Assembly: GCA_905182265.1 (NCBI GenBank)
Contig: CAJJAO010000019.1
Coordinates: 83,759 to 147,758 of the forward strand
Direction of reading: 5' to 3'
Origin: a gamma proteobacterium HTCC2207
GTDB taxonomy: Bacteria > Pseudomonadota > Gammaproteobacteria > Pseudomonadales > Porticoccaceae
Length of the DNA stretch: 64,000 nucleotides
Position numbers and translations under genes: made by a program. Below are positions 1 through 7,973 of the stretch, one piece after another; position 1 is the first letter of the stretch, and every line of letters starts with the position of its first letter. A model generated the notes under the pieces. That model was not told where the DNA came from. It saw only the letters and a list, made by a program, of their open reading frames with translations, and ran no database searches.

Positions 1-825
1 TTCAAGGAAGTAACCGCCCATTTCAGGCATAAAGAACAGCACTGAACAGAAGGCAATCAGGAACACCACAATGGGCACCAGATCGTGAATCACGAAGTAA
101 GGGTAGAACGGAATCCCGTCTATCGGATTGCCCTTCTTGTCTTTGTGAGTCTTTATGCTAACGCCGTCTGGGTTGTTAGAACCCACGTCATGCAAGGCGA
201 TAATGTGCATCACAATCAGAGCAATCAAGATAATCGGAATTGCCACAACGTGCAGAGACATAAAGCGATTGAGCGTAATACCTGAGATCAGGTAGTCACC
301 ACGAATCCACTGAACAATATCTTCGCCCACTACAGGGATGGCACCAAACAAGCTAATAATCACCTGCGCGCCCCAGTAGGACATCTGGCCCCAAGGCAAT
401 ACATAGCCTAGGAAGGCTTCTGCCATCAGCGCAACATAGATGGTCATTCCAAAGATCCACACTAGCTCGCGTGGGGCTTTGTAAGACCCGTACATCAAGC
501 CACGGAACATATGCAGATAGACCACAAGGAAGAACGCAGACGCACCGGTACTGTGGGCGTAGCGGATAATCCAGCCGAGCTCTACATCACGCATGATGTA
601 CTCAACTGAAGCAAATGCTTGCTCAGCAGAACCCTGGTAGCTCATCAACAACCAAACACCAGTGACTAGCTGAATAACCAATACAACCATCGACAGTACG
701 CCGAAGTAGTACCAGAAGTTAAAGTTTTTAGGCGCGTAATACTCGGCCATATGTCGATTCCACTCACGCTTGAGTGTCGGCATACGCGAGTCTAGCCATG
801 CGGCAAAGCCTGTTTCATTGCTCAT
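1..825 (-). CDS. petB: cytochrome b subunit of the bc1 complex (3' end outside window)
   Basis: Membrane subunit of ubiquinol:cytochrome c oxidoreductase, carrying the two b hemes and the quinone sites. The visible 275 codons start with MSNETGFAAWLDSRMP and run through several hydrophobic helices to the left edge without a stop. Typical cytochrome b segments are visible, including RYAHSTGASAFFLVVYLHM, whose two histidines are spaced as heme ligands, a PWGQMSYWGA stretch, and a second His-rich helix (LHVVAIPIILIALIVMHII). Its ATG overlaps the petA stop codon (TAATG), so the two are translationally coupled and petC is expected beyond the left edge. Identity is very secure; only the C-terminus is missing. 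Confidence 0.96.
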   Translation of the reverse strand, partial: MSNETGFAAWLDSRMPTLKREWNRHMAEYYAPKNFNFWYYFGVLSMVVLVIQLVTGVWLLMSYQGSAEQAFASVEYIMRDVELGWIIRYAHSTGASAFFLVVYLHMFRGLMYGSYKAPRELVWIFGMTIYVALMAEAFLGYVLPWGQMSYWGAQVIISLFGAIPVVGEDIVQWIRGDYLISGITLNRFMSLHVVAIPIILIALIVMHIIALHDVGSNNPDGVSIKTHKDKKGNPIDGIPFYPYFVIHDLVPIVVFLIAFCSVLFFMPEMGGYFLE

Positions 826-1430
826 TACGCAACCTCCGAATCTATACCAATAACCACAACGTCATCCGACTCATACACATGGGGCGGAACTTCGAGGTTG
901 GTCGGCGCGGGAACACCGGCAAAAACACGACCAGACAGATCAAACTTAGAACCATGACAGGGACAGAAGAATCCACCCAACCATGAGTCACCGCCCAGAT
1001 CCACTGCACCGACGTCAGGCCGATATATAGGCGCACAACCCAAGTGGGTGCACAACCCAACAAGAATCAAATATTCTTCTTTGCCAACCAAAGTGCGAGC
1101 TGAGCCAGCAACATAGTCTGGCTGAGAAGCACTGACAGAGTCTGCGTCACGCAGAATACTCGTGTCGATGGCATTGATTGCCGCAAGAGATTCAGCGTTG
1201 CGACGAACGATGTAGACTGGCTTACCACGCCATTCCACTACCATGCGACCACCGACCTCTAACTTAGAAATATTTACTTTAACTGGGGCTCCAGCAGCTT
1301 TAGCTTTAGCGCTGGGCTGCCAGGATGAGACAAATGGTATTGCTGCACCAACTACACCTGCACCGCCCACTACCGAAGTAGCACCGAGTAGGAAATTGCG
1401 GCGGCTTTGGTTGACACCGTCATTAGTCAT
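825..1430 (-). CDS. petA: Rieske iron-sulfur subunit of the bc1 complex
   Basis: Rieske 2Fe-2S protein, which passes electrons from ubiquinol to cytochrome c1 on the periplasmic side. The 201 residues begin with a Tat-type signal-anchor (SRRNFL at residues 9-14, hydrophobic to about 35). The cluster-binding motifs are intact: CTHLGC at 127-132 and CPCHGS at 156-161, so C127, H129, C156 and H159 are ligands and C132/C158 form the disulfide. GGGAG lies just upstream of the ATG. It is first in the pet operon and overlaps petB by one base. Confidence 0.97.
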   Translation of the reverse strand: MTNDGVNQSRRNFLLGATSVVGGAGVVGAAIPFVSSWQPSAKAKAAGAPVKVNISKLEVGGRMVVEWRGKPVYIVRRNAESLAAINAIDTSILRDADSVSASQPDYVAGSARTLVGKEEYLILVGLCTHLGCAPIYRPDVGAVDLGGDSWLGGFFCPCHGSKFDLSGRVFAGVPAPTNLEVPPHVYESDDVVVIGIDSEVA

Positions 1431-1501
1431 GACGCTCTCCCTCTAAACACAAAATTTGGATTCAATACACACGGAATGTGTGCAAATAAAAAAGGCGCTG
1501 C

Positions 1502-1530
1502 ATAGTAACGGAAAGCGCTTTTTGACGCAA
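1502..1530 (-). promoter_or_regulatory. possible sigma-70 promoter for petAB
   Basis: On the minus strand TTGCGT and TACTAT are 17 nt apart, roughly 70 nt upstream of the petA start. The match is modest. The same stretch can also fold as GCGCT/AGCGC followed by a run of T, so it could instead be a second terminator after rpsI. Confidence 0.33.
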
Positions 1531-1576
1531 TACGCTACTTGTTCACAAATAGGTTAACTTGTTGATTTTTAAGGAC

Positions 1577-1605
1577 AAAAAAAAGCCCGACCAATGGGTC
1601 GGGCT
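1577..1605 (-). terminator. Rho-independent terminator of rplM-rpsI
   Basis: A 9-bp perfect stem (AGCCCGACC / GGTCGGGCT, 4-nt loop) is followed on the minus strand by a run of eight T. It lies 19 nt after the rpsI stop and separates ribosomal protein transcription from petAB. Confidence 0.88.
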
Positions 1606-1623
1606 TCTCTAATACAGCGTAGA

Positions 1624-2016
1624 TTAACGCTTGGAGAACTGCGGACGCTTACGCGCTTTATGCAGACCCACTTTCTTACGCTCTACCTGACGTGCATCAC
1701 GAGTCAAAAAGCCCGCTTTGCGCAGTGAAGGTCGCAAGTTTTCATCGTACTGAAGCAGTGCACGGGAAATACCGTGACGGATTGCGCCGGCCTGACCAAA
1801 GTTACCGCCGCCAGCGACAGTAATATTGAGATCAAACTTCTCAACCATATCGACAATGCCGAATGGCTGGCGAACGATCATTCGCGCTACTTCACGACCG
1901 AAGTAGACTTCGATTGCACGATCGTTGATGGTGATCTTTCCGCTTCCAGCTGTCATGAAAACGCGAGCTGCTGAAGTCTTTCGACGTCCAGTGCCATAAA
2001 ATTGAGTGTCTGCCAT
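1624..2016 (-). CDS. rpsI: 30S ribosomal protein S9
   Basis: Small-subunit ribosomal protein whose C-terminal tail reaches the P-site tRNA. At 130 residues it matches the E. coli length. The N-terminal [14 protein letters not shown], the central [19 protein letters not shown] and the basic [11 protein letters not shown] end are diagnostic. It lies 12 nt downstream of rplM in the conserved rplM-rpsI operon and is followed by a strong terminator. Confidence 0.99.
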   Translation of the reverse strand: MADTQFYGTGRRKTSAARVFMTAGSGKITINDRAIEVYFGREVARMIVRQPFGIVDMVEKFDLNITVAGGGNFGQAGAIRHGISRALLQYDENLRPSLRKAGFLTRDARQVERKKVGLHKARKRPQFSKR

Positions 2017-2028
2017 AATCGCTTTCCG

Positions 2029-2457
2029 TTACAGTTCGAGTGTTTGAGGCTGCTGCGCAGTGTGAGGATGATTCACGCCGGCATAGACCTTCAACTTTCT
2101 AAACATTTCTCGGCCCAGAGGACCGCGCGGTAACATTCCCTTAACCGCTGACTGGATAACACGCTCGGGCGCTTTATCAATCAACTTTTCAAAAGTAATG
2201 TCTTTAATTCCACCGGGGTAACCCGTGTGAGAATAATAAATTTTGCCCTTAGCCTTATTACCAGTAACGGTAATTTTCTCAGCGTTAACAATAACGATGT
2301 AATCACCGGTATCAACGTGAGGAGTAAACTCTGGCTTGTGCTTGCCACGTAGACGTGACGCAACTTCTGTCGCTAAACGACCGAGGGTTTTGCCCTCTGC
2401 ATCTACTACGTACCAGTCGCGTTCGACTGTTTCTGCTTTTGCGCTATATGTTTTCAT
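2029..2457 (-). CDS. rplM: 50S ribosomal protein L13
   Basis: Large-subunit ribosomal protein. The start is placed at [15 protein letters not shown] because AGGA sits 6 nt before this ATG and it gives 142 residues, the E. coli length. A longer in-frame extension upstream would run into the promoter. Family motifs such as [33 protein letters not shown] appear in order, and the usual [21 protein letters not shown] follows. First gene of the rplM-rpsI pair. Confidence 0.98.
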   Translation of the reverse strand: MKTYSAKAETVERDWYVVDAEGKTLGRLATEVASRLRGKHKPEFTPHVDTGDYIVIVNAEKITVTGNKAKGKIYYSHTGYPGGIKDITFEKLIDKAPERVIQSAVKGMLPRGPLGREMFRKLKVYAGVNHPHTAQQPQTLEL

Positions 2458-2500
2458 CTTATCCTGCCTGGCATTTGGGGGATCCCAAAAAAGGGTGCGA

Positions 2501-2529
2501 ATTGTAATGACCACCGCGATCTATTACAA
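2501..2529 (-). promoter_or_regulatory. sigma-70 promoter of rplM-rpsI
   Basis: On the minus strand TTGTAA (-35) and TACAAT (-10) are separated by exactly 17 nt. Transcription would begin near 2494 and leave a leader of about 37 nt before the rplM ATG. Confidence 0.6.
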
Positions 2530-2569
2530 GGCCTGTTTACAGCTAAATCTAACTTTTTTGCCCTAGGAT

Positions 2570-3679
2570 TTACGGGCGGTGTGGGCGAGCCAGATATTCG
2601 CGGCTCTGCATCTCCAAAAGGCGGCTCTGGGTGCGGGCAAATTCAAACTTTAAACGATCACCAGAATACAGTGACGGCAAGGGATTAGCGGCAGTTATGG
2701 CCAATTTAACGCTGCGATCATAAAATTCATCGACCAGATTAATAAAGCGTCGTGCCGCATCCTCATTACTAACGCCGAGGGTCGGAATATTACTGATCAT
2801 TACTGCATGAAACTCTCGGGCTATATCAATATAGTCATTTTGACTGCGCGGCCCTTCGCAGATCGCCTTGAAATCGAACCACACAATATCCTCAGCCAAG
2901 ACCAAAACAGGAATCGGTCGACCCTCTACATCTAGATCGACCGCCCATTTAATTTCACCCTCTACCGGCACCAAACTATCGAAGGTTGCCTGAATTGCCA
3001 CATCGGCTTCGACCCCCAGAGGCGAATGGTAGAGCTCGGCTTTTTCAAGAGCGCGGAGGCGATGATCAGTGCCGCCGTCAACATTGACCACAGCACAGTA
3101 TTTATTAAGCAGAGCAATGGCCGGTAAGAATCGCTGGCGCTGCAAACCGTTAAGGTAGAGTTGATCGGGAATAATATTGGATGTGGCCACCAGGCAGACA
3201 CCGCGGGCAAACAATGCCTCTAGCAGAAGACCCAAAATCATGGCGTCGGTAATATCGCTGACGAAAAACTCATCAAAGCAAATAATGCAGGTTTCACCCG
3301 CTATTTTGTCCGCCACAAGTTCTAGGGGATTCGCCTGACCTTTATAGGTTTTTAAATCTTGGTGAACACGTCGCATAAAACGGTGAAAGTGCACGCGCAT
3401 TTTGCGTTCAAAGGGCAGGCTCTCGTAAAAATTGTCCATCAGATAAGTCTTGCCGCGACCCACTCCACCCCAGAAATACAGGCCCTGCTCTGGCTCTGGC
3501 GTTGATTGAGAAAATCTTTTTAGCATGGCACCCAATATGCCAGCCCCCGGCTTGCTGTGCTGCGCCACCAAACGATGGTGCAACGCTTCGAGGTGCTCTA
3601 CAGCCTGCGCTTGAGAGGCGTCGGCAACAAAGCCTTCACGGCTGAGGTCTTTGAGGTAGCGGGCTTTTGGGGTCGACAT
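2570..3679 (-). CDS. zapE: cell division ATPase ZapE (AFG1/Lace1-like)
   Basis: Cytoplasmic AAA-type ATPase; ZapE associates with the FtsZ ring in E. coli. The ATG at 3679 (MSTPKARYLKDLSREGF) is chosen over an upstream TTG because it matches the family N-terminus and gives 369 residues. Walker A is GGVGRGKT at residues 71-78 and Walker B is CIICFDEF with D136 and E137. An arginine-rich RVHFHRFMRRVH segment and LYLNGLQRQRFLPAI follow, as in AFG1 proteins. No clear Shine-Dalgarno sequence is seen. In many gammaproteobacteria the gene neighbours rplM-rpsI and the zapG gene, as here. Confidence 0.93.
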   Translation of the reverse strand: MSTPKARYLKDLSREGFVADASQAQAVEHLEALHHRLVAQHSKPGAGILGAMLKRFSQSTPEPEQGLYFWGGVGRGKTYLMDNFYESLPFERKMRVHFHRFMRRVHQDLKTYKGQANPLELVADKIAGETCIICFDEFFVSDITDAMILGLLLEALFARGVCLVATSNIIPDQLYLNGLQRQRFLPAIALLNKYCAVVNVDGGTDHRLRALEKAELYHSPLGVEADVAIQATFDSLVPVEGEIKWAVDLDVEGRPIPVLVLAEDIVWFDFKAICEGPRSQNDYIDIAREFHAVMISNIPTLGVSNEDAARRFINLVDEFYDRSVKLAITAANPLPSLYSGDRLKFEFARTQSRLLEMQSREYLARPHRP

Positions 3680-3774
3680 AAACAGGTAACTACTGATTTG
3701 GTAAACGGAACTGTAACCAGCAAATAAGTCGGTGACAACCAAAACTCTGCGGCACCAACTGTTATCTTTTGCGT

Positions 3775-3780
3775 TATAAT
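3775..3780 (+). promoter_or_regulatory. possible -10 element for the zapG-like gene
   Basis: A consensus TATAAT lies 62 nt upstream of the plus-strand gene in the divergent spacer with zapE. No convincing -35 is present at the right distance, so this is tentative. Confidence 0.3.
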
Positions 3781-3841
3781 CATGCCAACGGCCAGTTAAA
3801 ACCTATTTAGGGTCGCTAACAATACAGACGGGGGCATTACA

Positions 3842-4363
3842 TTGATCACATTGACCATGATACTTATTGCAGCGGCGTTCTTTTTGATCGGCGCCGGTAT
3901 CGGGCATCTCTATTCACGTAAATCAGGCACCAGTGACTCTTCGGTGCACGATCTAGAGAAGCGACTTGAGCACAGCGAACAGCAGCTAAAGCGCTACCAG
4001 CAGGAAGTCACAGAGCATTTTGTGACGGTTTCCCACCTCACCACTAATATGGCCCAGAGCTACCGTCAGATTCATGAGCATTTGGCTACTAGCGCAATTC
4101 GTCTTGCCAGCCCTGAAATTGGTCGGCAACTGCTTAAAGCGGGCGGCTCAGAGCTGTCTCTGGTTGACGAGGACGGTAACCCTTTGATTAGTGCAGAAGA
4201 TATACATCCGCCGCGAGACTACGCTCCAAAGGTGCCTGGTGGCATCCTCAGTGAAGAATATGGCCTTGATGATAACGACCTCAGCAAGGGTCAACCCGAT
4301 GCGGCTAACACCTCTGATGATGAAGACGAAGATGATAGCGACCCTACTCACAACGTCAGCTAA
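3842..4363 (+). CDS. zapG: YhcB/ZapG-like envelope protein (DUF1043)
   Basis: Inner-membrane protein of the YhcB family, linked in E. coli to cell division and envelope integrity. There is one N-terminal membrane helix (about residues 3-22), then a charged heptad-like stretch (HDLEKRLEHSEQQLKRYQQEV), then the family motif EHFVTVSHLTTNMAQSYRQIHEHLA. The C-terminal third is acidic and low complexity (DDEDEDDSDPT). TTG is taken as the start because GGGGG lies 7 nt before it; the ATG at 3857 would leave the helix short and has no ribosome binding site. It is divergent from zapE, a conserved pairing. 173 residues. Confidence 0.88.
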   Translation: MITLTMILIAAAFFLIGAGIGHLYSRKSGTSDSSVHDLEKRLEHSEQQLKRYQQEVTEHFVTVSHLTTNMAQSYRQIHEHLATSAIRLASPEIGRQLLKAGGSELSLVDEDGNPLISAEDIHPPRDYAPKVPGGILSEEYGLDDNDLSKGQPDAANTSDDEDEDDSDPTHNVS

Positions 4364-4427
4364 ACTCTTAACGTCATCAAGAGAGAAATAGCCTAAACAA
4401 TAAAGCCGGCAGACAGGGAGGTTTGCT

Positions 4428-5240
4428 ATGCACCGTGCAACCTTTCGCCGCCAATTGAGCAGCCTTGCCTATTTTCTCTTAGCCAGGCTTTCCAAAAATA
4501 GGCGTCCAATAGCCAGGCTTCCCAATAATTTCTCTCTCGGGGCCTCAGTCCCCAGCGAATGCGCTACCTGCAGGGAGCACCTGCAATACCCTAATCACTG
4601 CCTGTGCAATGGCTGTATTCAAACTCTGCCCCGACTCGACACACATTGCTCCCAGTGCGCCATACCGCTAGCTAGCAACTCACTGTGCGCTAATTGTCAA
4701 AAGCAACCTCCTGCTTTTCGACGTTGCATCGCCGCCTTTGAGTATCAGCAACCGATCAGCACCATGATTAAACGCATTAAAACAGACCCCCACGCCCCCG
4801 AACTTAAGCAGCTATCTGATTTGCTGGCTGACACTATCTTGGCAAATTACGGCCCAGACGGGCTGCCAGATATTATTATTCCCGTGCCACTTCACTGGAT
4901 TAAACAGCTGCGTCGAGGCTTTAACCAGAGCCAAGGCATAAGCCAGCTACTAAGCAGCAAATTGCCCGGCAGCAATATTCAAGGCCATTACCTAACCCGC
5001 ACAGCCCGCGGTCCTGCACAGCATTTACAGGGCAGAAAACAACGCCTGAAGGGCATGACAGGGGCTTTTAAAATGCGCGAAAATCAAAATATTACGGGCC
5101 GCTCAGTGGCATTAGTGGATGACGTTGTCACAACTGGAGCAACAGCCAATGCCGCGGCTAAAACCCTGTTGGCGGCAGGCGCAAACTCAGTGGATATATG
5201 GTGTATAGCAAGAACAGGCTGGCTTATTAACCCAGCCTAA
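4428..5240 (+). CDS. comF: ComF family phosphoribosyltransferase-like protein
   Basis: ComF/GntX-type protein with an N-terminal zinc-ribbon-like region followed by a type I phosphoribosyltransferase fold. Cysteine pairs occur at residues 45/48, 74/77 and 87/90, with C58/C60/C63 between. The PRPP-binding loop VDDVVTTGATA is intact near residue 235, and RRGFNQSQGIS matches the family core. The family is needed for DNA uptake in competent bacteria; its substrate is unsettled. AGGGAGG sits 6 nt before the ATG. The first 35 residues contain an in-frame duplication (ARLSKN..ARLPNN) and are probably non-essential extension. 270 residues. Confidence 0.88.
   Translation: MHRATFRRQLSSLAYFLLARLSKNRRPIARLPNNFSLGASVPSECATCREHLQYPNHCLCNGCIQTLPRLDTHCSQCAIPLASNSLCANCQKQPPAFRRCIAAFEYQQPISTMIKRIKTDPHAPELKQLSDLLADTILANYGPDGLPDIIIPVPLHWIKQLRRGFNQSQGISQLLSSKLPGSNIQGHYLTRTARGPAQHLQGRKQRLKGMTGAFKMRENQNITGRSVALVDDVVTTGATANAAAKTLLAAGANSVDIWCIARTGWLINPA
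4480..4530 (+). repeat. in-frame 30-nt duplication in the 5' part of comF
   Basis: TAGCCAGGCTTTCC at 4480 recurs as TAGCCAGGCTTCCC at 4510, exactly 30 nt later. Being a multiple of three, it duplicates ten residues (ARLSKNRRPI / ARLPNNFSLG, diverged) ahead of the zinc-ribbon region. Confidence 0.65.
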
Positions 5241-5285
5241 TCCAATATAGACTCATCTCTTTAGCCAATGTAATAAATAGCGATT

Positions 5286-6083
5286 ATGAATTCTCAAGAT
5301 AGCCCATTAGCGACAAAGGTCTGGCAGAATATTGTCAGTGAAGCCAAGCAGGCCGCAACTGGCGAGCCTGTACTCGCAACCTTTTTACAGATGACCATTC
5401 TCGACTGGGACAGCCTGGCTCAGGCTCTGAGCTATCACCTATCCAATAAACTAGCCGATAGTTCGACGCCAGTTCCGATGCTGCTCGGCATTATGAACGA
5501 GGCGTTTGCAGACCCTGAGACCATTCAAGCGGTAGCGAGAGACATTCAAGCCACAGTCGATCGAGATTCGGCCTGTGATCTCTACAGCTCGCCATTTCTC
5601 TACTTCAAAGGTTTTTTAGCCTTGCAGGCTTACCGAGTCGCCCATCACCTGTGGCTGCGAGGAAGTCGCTCCATGGCAATGCTCATTCAATATCGAATCT
5701 CGTTGGTCTTTGCGGTGGATATTCACCCCGCTGCCGTGATTGGGTCAGGGGTGATGATAGATCACGCCACCGGGCTGGTTATCGGTGAAACTGCCGTGGT
5801 TGAAGACTGCGTTTCCATTATGCAGTCTGTGACCCTAGGCGGCACAGGTAAAGAGAGCGGCGATCGCCACCCAAAAATTCGCTGCGGCGTGCTGTTGGGC
5901 CCTGGGGCAAAGATTCTGGGAAATATTGAAATTGGTGAAGGTGCTATGGTCGCGGCTTCTAGTGTTGTTTTAAAACCGGTGGCCGCTCATGCTATTGTCG
6001 CTGGCGTGCCCGCCACTGTGGTCGGCCACACCCAAACCGATGAGCCCTCAAAGGTTATGGACCATTATTTTAAATGCAGCTAA
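5286..6083 (+). CDS. cysE: serine O-acetyltransferase (copy 1)
   Basis: Transfers acetyl from acetyl-CoA to L-serine, the first step of cysteine synthesis. The N-terminal helical SATase domain spans about residues 1-140, followed by a left-handed beta-helix of hexapeptide repeats. Catalytic features match E. coli CysE: VDIHPAA (Asp), IDHATGLVIGETAVV (His) and GDRHPKI (His), then LLGPGAKILGNIEIGEG. At 265 residues it is close to the E. coli protein. A second, more diverged copy is encoded at 13680-14510 on the other strand. It lies 45 nt after comF with no obvious shared operon role. Confidence 0.95.
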   Translation: MNSQDSPLATKVWQNIVSEAKQAATGEPVLATFLQMTILDWDSLAQALSYHLSNKLADSSTPVPMLLGIMNEAFADPETIQAVARDIQATVDRDSACDLYSSPFLYFKGFLALQAYRVAHHLWLRGSRSMAMLIQYRISLVFAVDIHPAAVIGSGVMIDHATGLVIGETAVVEDCVSIMQSVTLGGTGKESGDRHPKIRCGVLLGPGAKILGNIEIGEGAMVAASSVVLKPVAAHAIVAGVPATVVGHTQTDEPSKVMDHYFKCS

Positions 6084-6102
6084 AAAAGCGACTAGCATCG
6101 CT
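6082..6102 (-). terminator. short terminator-like hairpin at the 3' end of epmA
   Basis: On the minus strand AGCGA-TGCTAG-TCGCT is followed by a run of T. The stem is only 5 bp and includes the epmA stop codon, so this is a weak call; it could also serve the convergent cysE end. Confidence 0.4.
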
Positions 6103-7075
6103 CCCAGCTAAAAGGCATTACCTCTGTAATTGAGTCCACGCCCTGCAATTGCATCAATAGTCTGTCTACTCCTAAGGCAACACCAGCACAGCTGGGCAAA
6201 CCCTGCTCTAGGGCTGCTAGCAATTTATTATCCACCGGCATGGCCGGCCTACTTGCCTCTACTCGGTGCTTCAGGTCCTGATCAAAACGCCGCTGTTGCT
6301 CTGTGGGGTCTCTTAGCTCGAAGTAGCCATTAGCCAACTCCATGCCATTTAAAAAGGCCTCAAAGCGACGGCTGACATTGTGGCCATCGCCATTGATCGC
6401 TACTTGTGCAAGAGCTGACTGGCAGGCTGGGTAGTCATAAACCAACACTAGCCCCTTAGGTAATTGGGGTTCAACCTGCTGGCTAAACAGCAAATCTAAA
6501 CAGTTGGCCCGGCTCTCGTTGGCCCAGCTATCGGAACTGCAGGCGACCGCTAATTGCTGCAAATCAGACAAGGGGGCAACATGGGGGTTAACACCCATTA
6601 CCTGCTCAAAACAGTCTGTATAGCTGGTCTTATGAATGGCTAGTGGTGGGCTCTCTCGACCAAGCCCAAGGGCATTAGCAGCCGCATAAAGCTGACTAAT
6701 TAACTCACCCACTTCGCCCATCAATTGATGCTCATCCCAATCGCAGCGGTACCATTCCAGCATGGTAAATTCTGGGTTGTGTCTGCGCCCTGCCTCTGCA
6801 TCACGAAAGGCTTTGCCCAGACAATAGATATCACCACTGCCGGCCGCGAGAAGCCGTTTCATAAAGTATTCAGGAGAAGTTTGTAAGTACACACTGTCGC
6901 CAAAAGCTACAGCAGATATGCTTTCGATGTTGGCATCTGTCACGGTAGAACGCCCCAAAATAGGGACGTCGACTTCGGTAATTTGACGCTGGGAAAAGAA
7001 ATGGCGCAAAGCGGTGAACAGCTTTGCGCGGGTTTGCAGCATGGCTAGATTGGTACTGGGCTGCCAATCATTCAA
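6092..7075 (-). CDS. epmA: EF-P beta-lysylation ligase EpmA (GenX/PoxA)
   Basis: Class II lysyl-tRNA-synthetase paralogue that attaches (R)-beta-lysine to the conserved lysine of elongation factor P. Class II motifs are visible: TSPEYFMKRLLAAG (motif 1/2 region), GKAFRDAEAGRRHNPEFTMLEWYR (motif 2) and CAGVALGVDRLLM (motif 3). It lacks the anticodon-binding domain of true LysRS, and 327 residues fits the family (about 325). It is directly downstream of efp on the same strand, so modifier and substrate are co-encoded; epmB is not in the window. The spacer to efp holds a tandem-repeat array. Confidence 0.95.
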   Translation of the reverse strand: MNDWQPSTNLAMLQTRAKLFTALRHFFSQRQITEVDVPILGRSTVTDANIESISAVAFGDSVYLQTSPEYFMKRLLAAGSGDIYCLGKAFRDAEAGRRHNPEFTMLEWYRCDWDEHQLMGEVGELISQLYAAANALGLGRESPPLAIHKTSYTDCFEQVMGVNPHVAPLSDLQQLAVACSSDSWANESRANCLDLLFSQQVEPQLPKGLVLVYDYPACQSALAQVAINGDGHNVSRRFEAFLNGMELANGYFELRDPTEQQRRFDQDLKHRVEASRPAMPVDNKLLAALEQGLPSCAGVALGVDRLLMQLQGVDSITEVMPFSWERC

Positions 7076-7089
7076 TGTATCACTCCCTA

Positions 7090-7237
7090 CTTAAATCGGC
7101 GCGGCTTAAATCGGCGCGGCTTAAATCGGCACTACTTACAATGGCGCCACTTAAATCGGCCTTATTTGACACGGAACTGTATGACACTGCTGATTTGACA
7201 CGGCTTATGTGACACGGGTTTATTTGACACGGCCTTG
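7090..7237 (-). repeat. 10-unit 15-nt tandem array running out of the 3' end of efp
   Basis: About ten diverged units at 14-15 nt spacing fill the efp-epmA spacer. The efp-proximal units read on the minus strand as variants of GGCCGTGTCAAATAA, which in efp itself encodes Gly-Arg-Val-Lys-stop. The epmA-proximal units read GCGCCGATTTAAGCC, with two identical neighbours at 7090-7119. Nearly every unit keeps a TAA-like triplet. The series looks like stepwise duplication of the gene's own end with progressive divergence. Confidence 0.85.
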
Positions 7238-7786
7238 GTATTCGCCCGTGCGCGTGTCGACTTTAACCACATCACCCTGGTCCAAAAATAGCGGCACTTT
7301 AACCGTGGCGCCAGTCACTAATCTGGCGGGTTTGCTGCCGCCCTGTGCGGTGTCTCCGCGCAGGCCTGGATCAGTTTCGGCGATTTCCAGTTCCACATGG
7401 TTGGGCGGGACTACCGACAGCGGTGAACCGTTGTAAAGTGTCACTACACAGATGTCCTGTTCACTCAGCCACTGCAGCGCATCGCCAACTGCACTTTCTG
7501 TGGCCTGGTGTTGTTCGAAGCTCTCTGGCTCCATAAAGCACCAGAAATCGCCATCATTGTAGAGATACTGCATATCCATATCCATGACGTCAGCGCCTTC
7601 CAAAGACTCACCCGATTTAAAGGTTTTATCCAAAACACGGCCAGTTTTGAGATTGCGCAACTTTACCCGACTAAAGGCTTGGCCTTTACCAGGCTTTACA
7701 AACTCATTCTCCAAAATCGAGCAGGGATCACCGTCCAACATCACTTTTAAACCGGAGCGGAATTCATTCGTAGAGTAATTGGCCAT
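7220..7786 (-). CDS. efp: translation elongation factor P
   Basis: Relieves ribosome stalling at polyproline stretches. 188 residues, the canonical length. The three OB-like domains are recognisable, and the modification loop reads VKPGKGQA with the modified lysine at K34, consistent with EpmA-type lysylation by the adjacent gene. The C-terminal domain has [27 protein letters not shown]. The last codons and the stop are part of the first unit of the downstream tandem array. Confidence 0.98.
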   Translation of the reverse strand: MANYSTNEFRSGLKVMLDGDPCSILENEFVKPGKGQAFSRVKLRNLKTGRVLDKTFKSGESLEGADVMDMDMQYLYNDGDFWCFMEPESFEQHQATESAVGDALQWLSEQDICVVTLYNGSPLSVVPPNHVELEIAETDPGLRGDTAQGGSKPARLVTGATVKVPLFLDQGDVVKVDTRTGEYQGRVK

Positions 7787-7973
7787 GATTGATAGGTCTC
7801 GATTGTTTGAAAGGACGCCATGATACCCGAACTACCGATAATTTTTGACAAGTTTGCAGATCAATCGACTAAACCTAAGGCACTACTGATGATGAGTTGT
7901 TGAAATAGCCCGCTATCTTGCAAAAGTTGTCTACAATTTAAGAATAATATCTAAGGTAGTGACCCCCTGACCT

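Noticed and set aside
7090..7237. Array considered as a CRISPR or iteron origin
   Set aside because: Units are contiguous with no spacers, diverge along the array and derive from the efp end; no cas, rep or par genes lie nearby.
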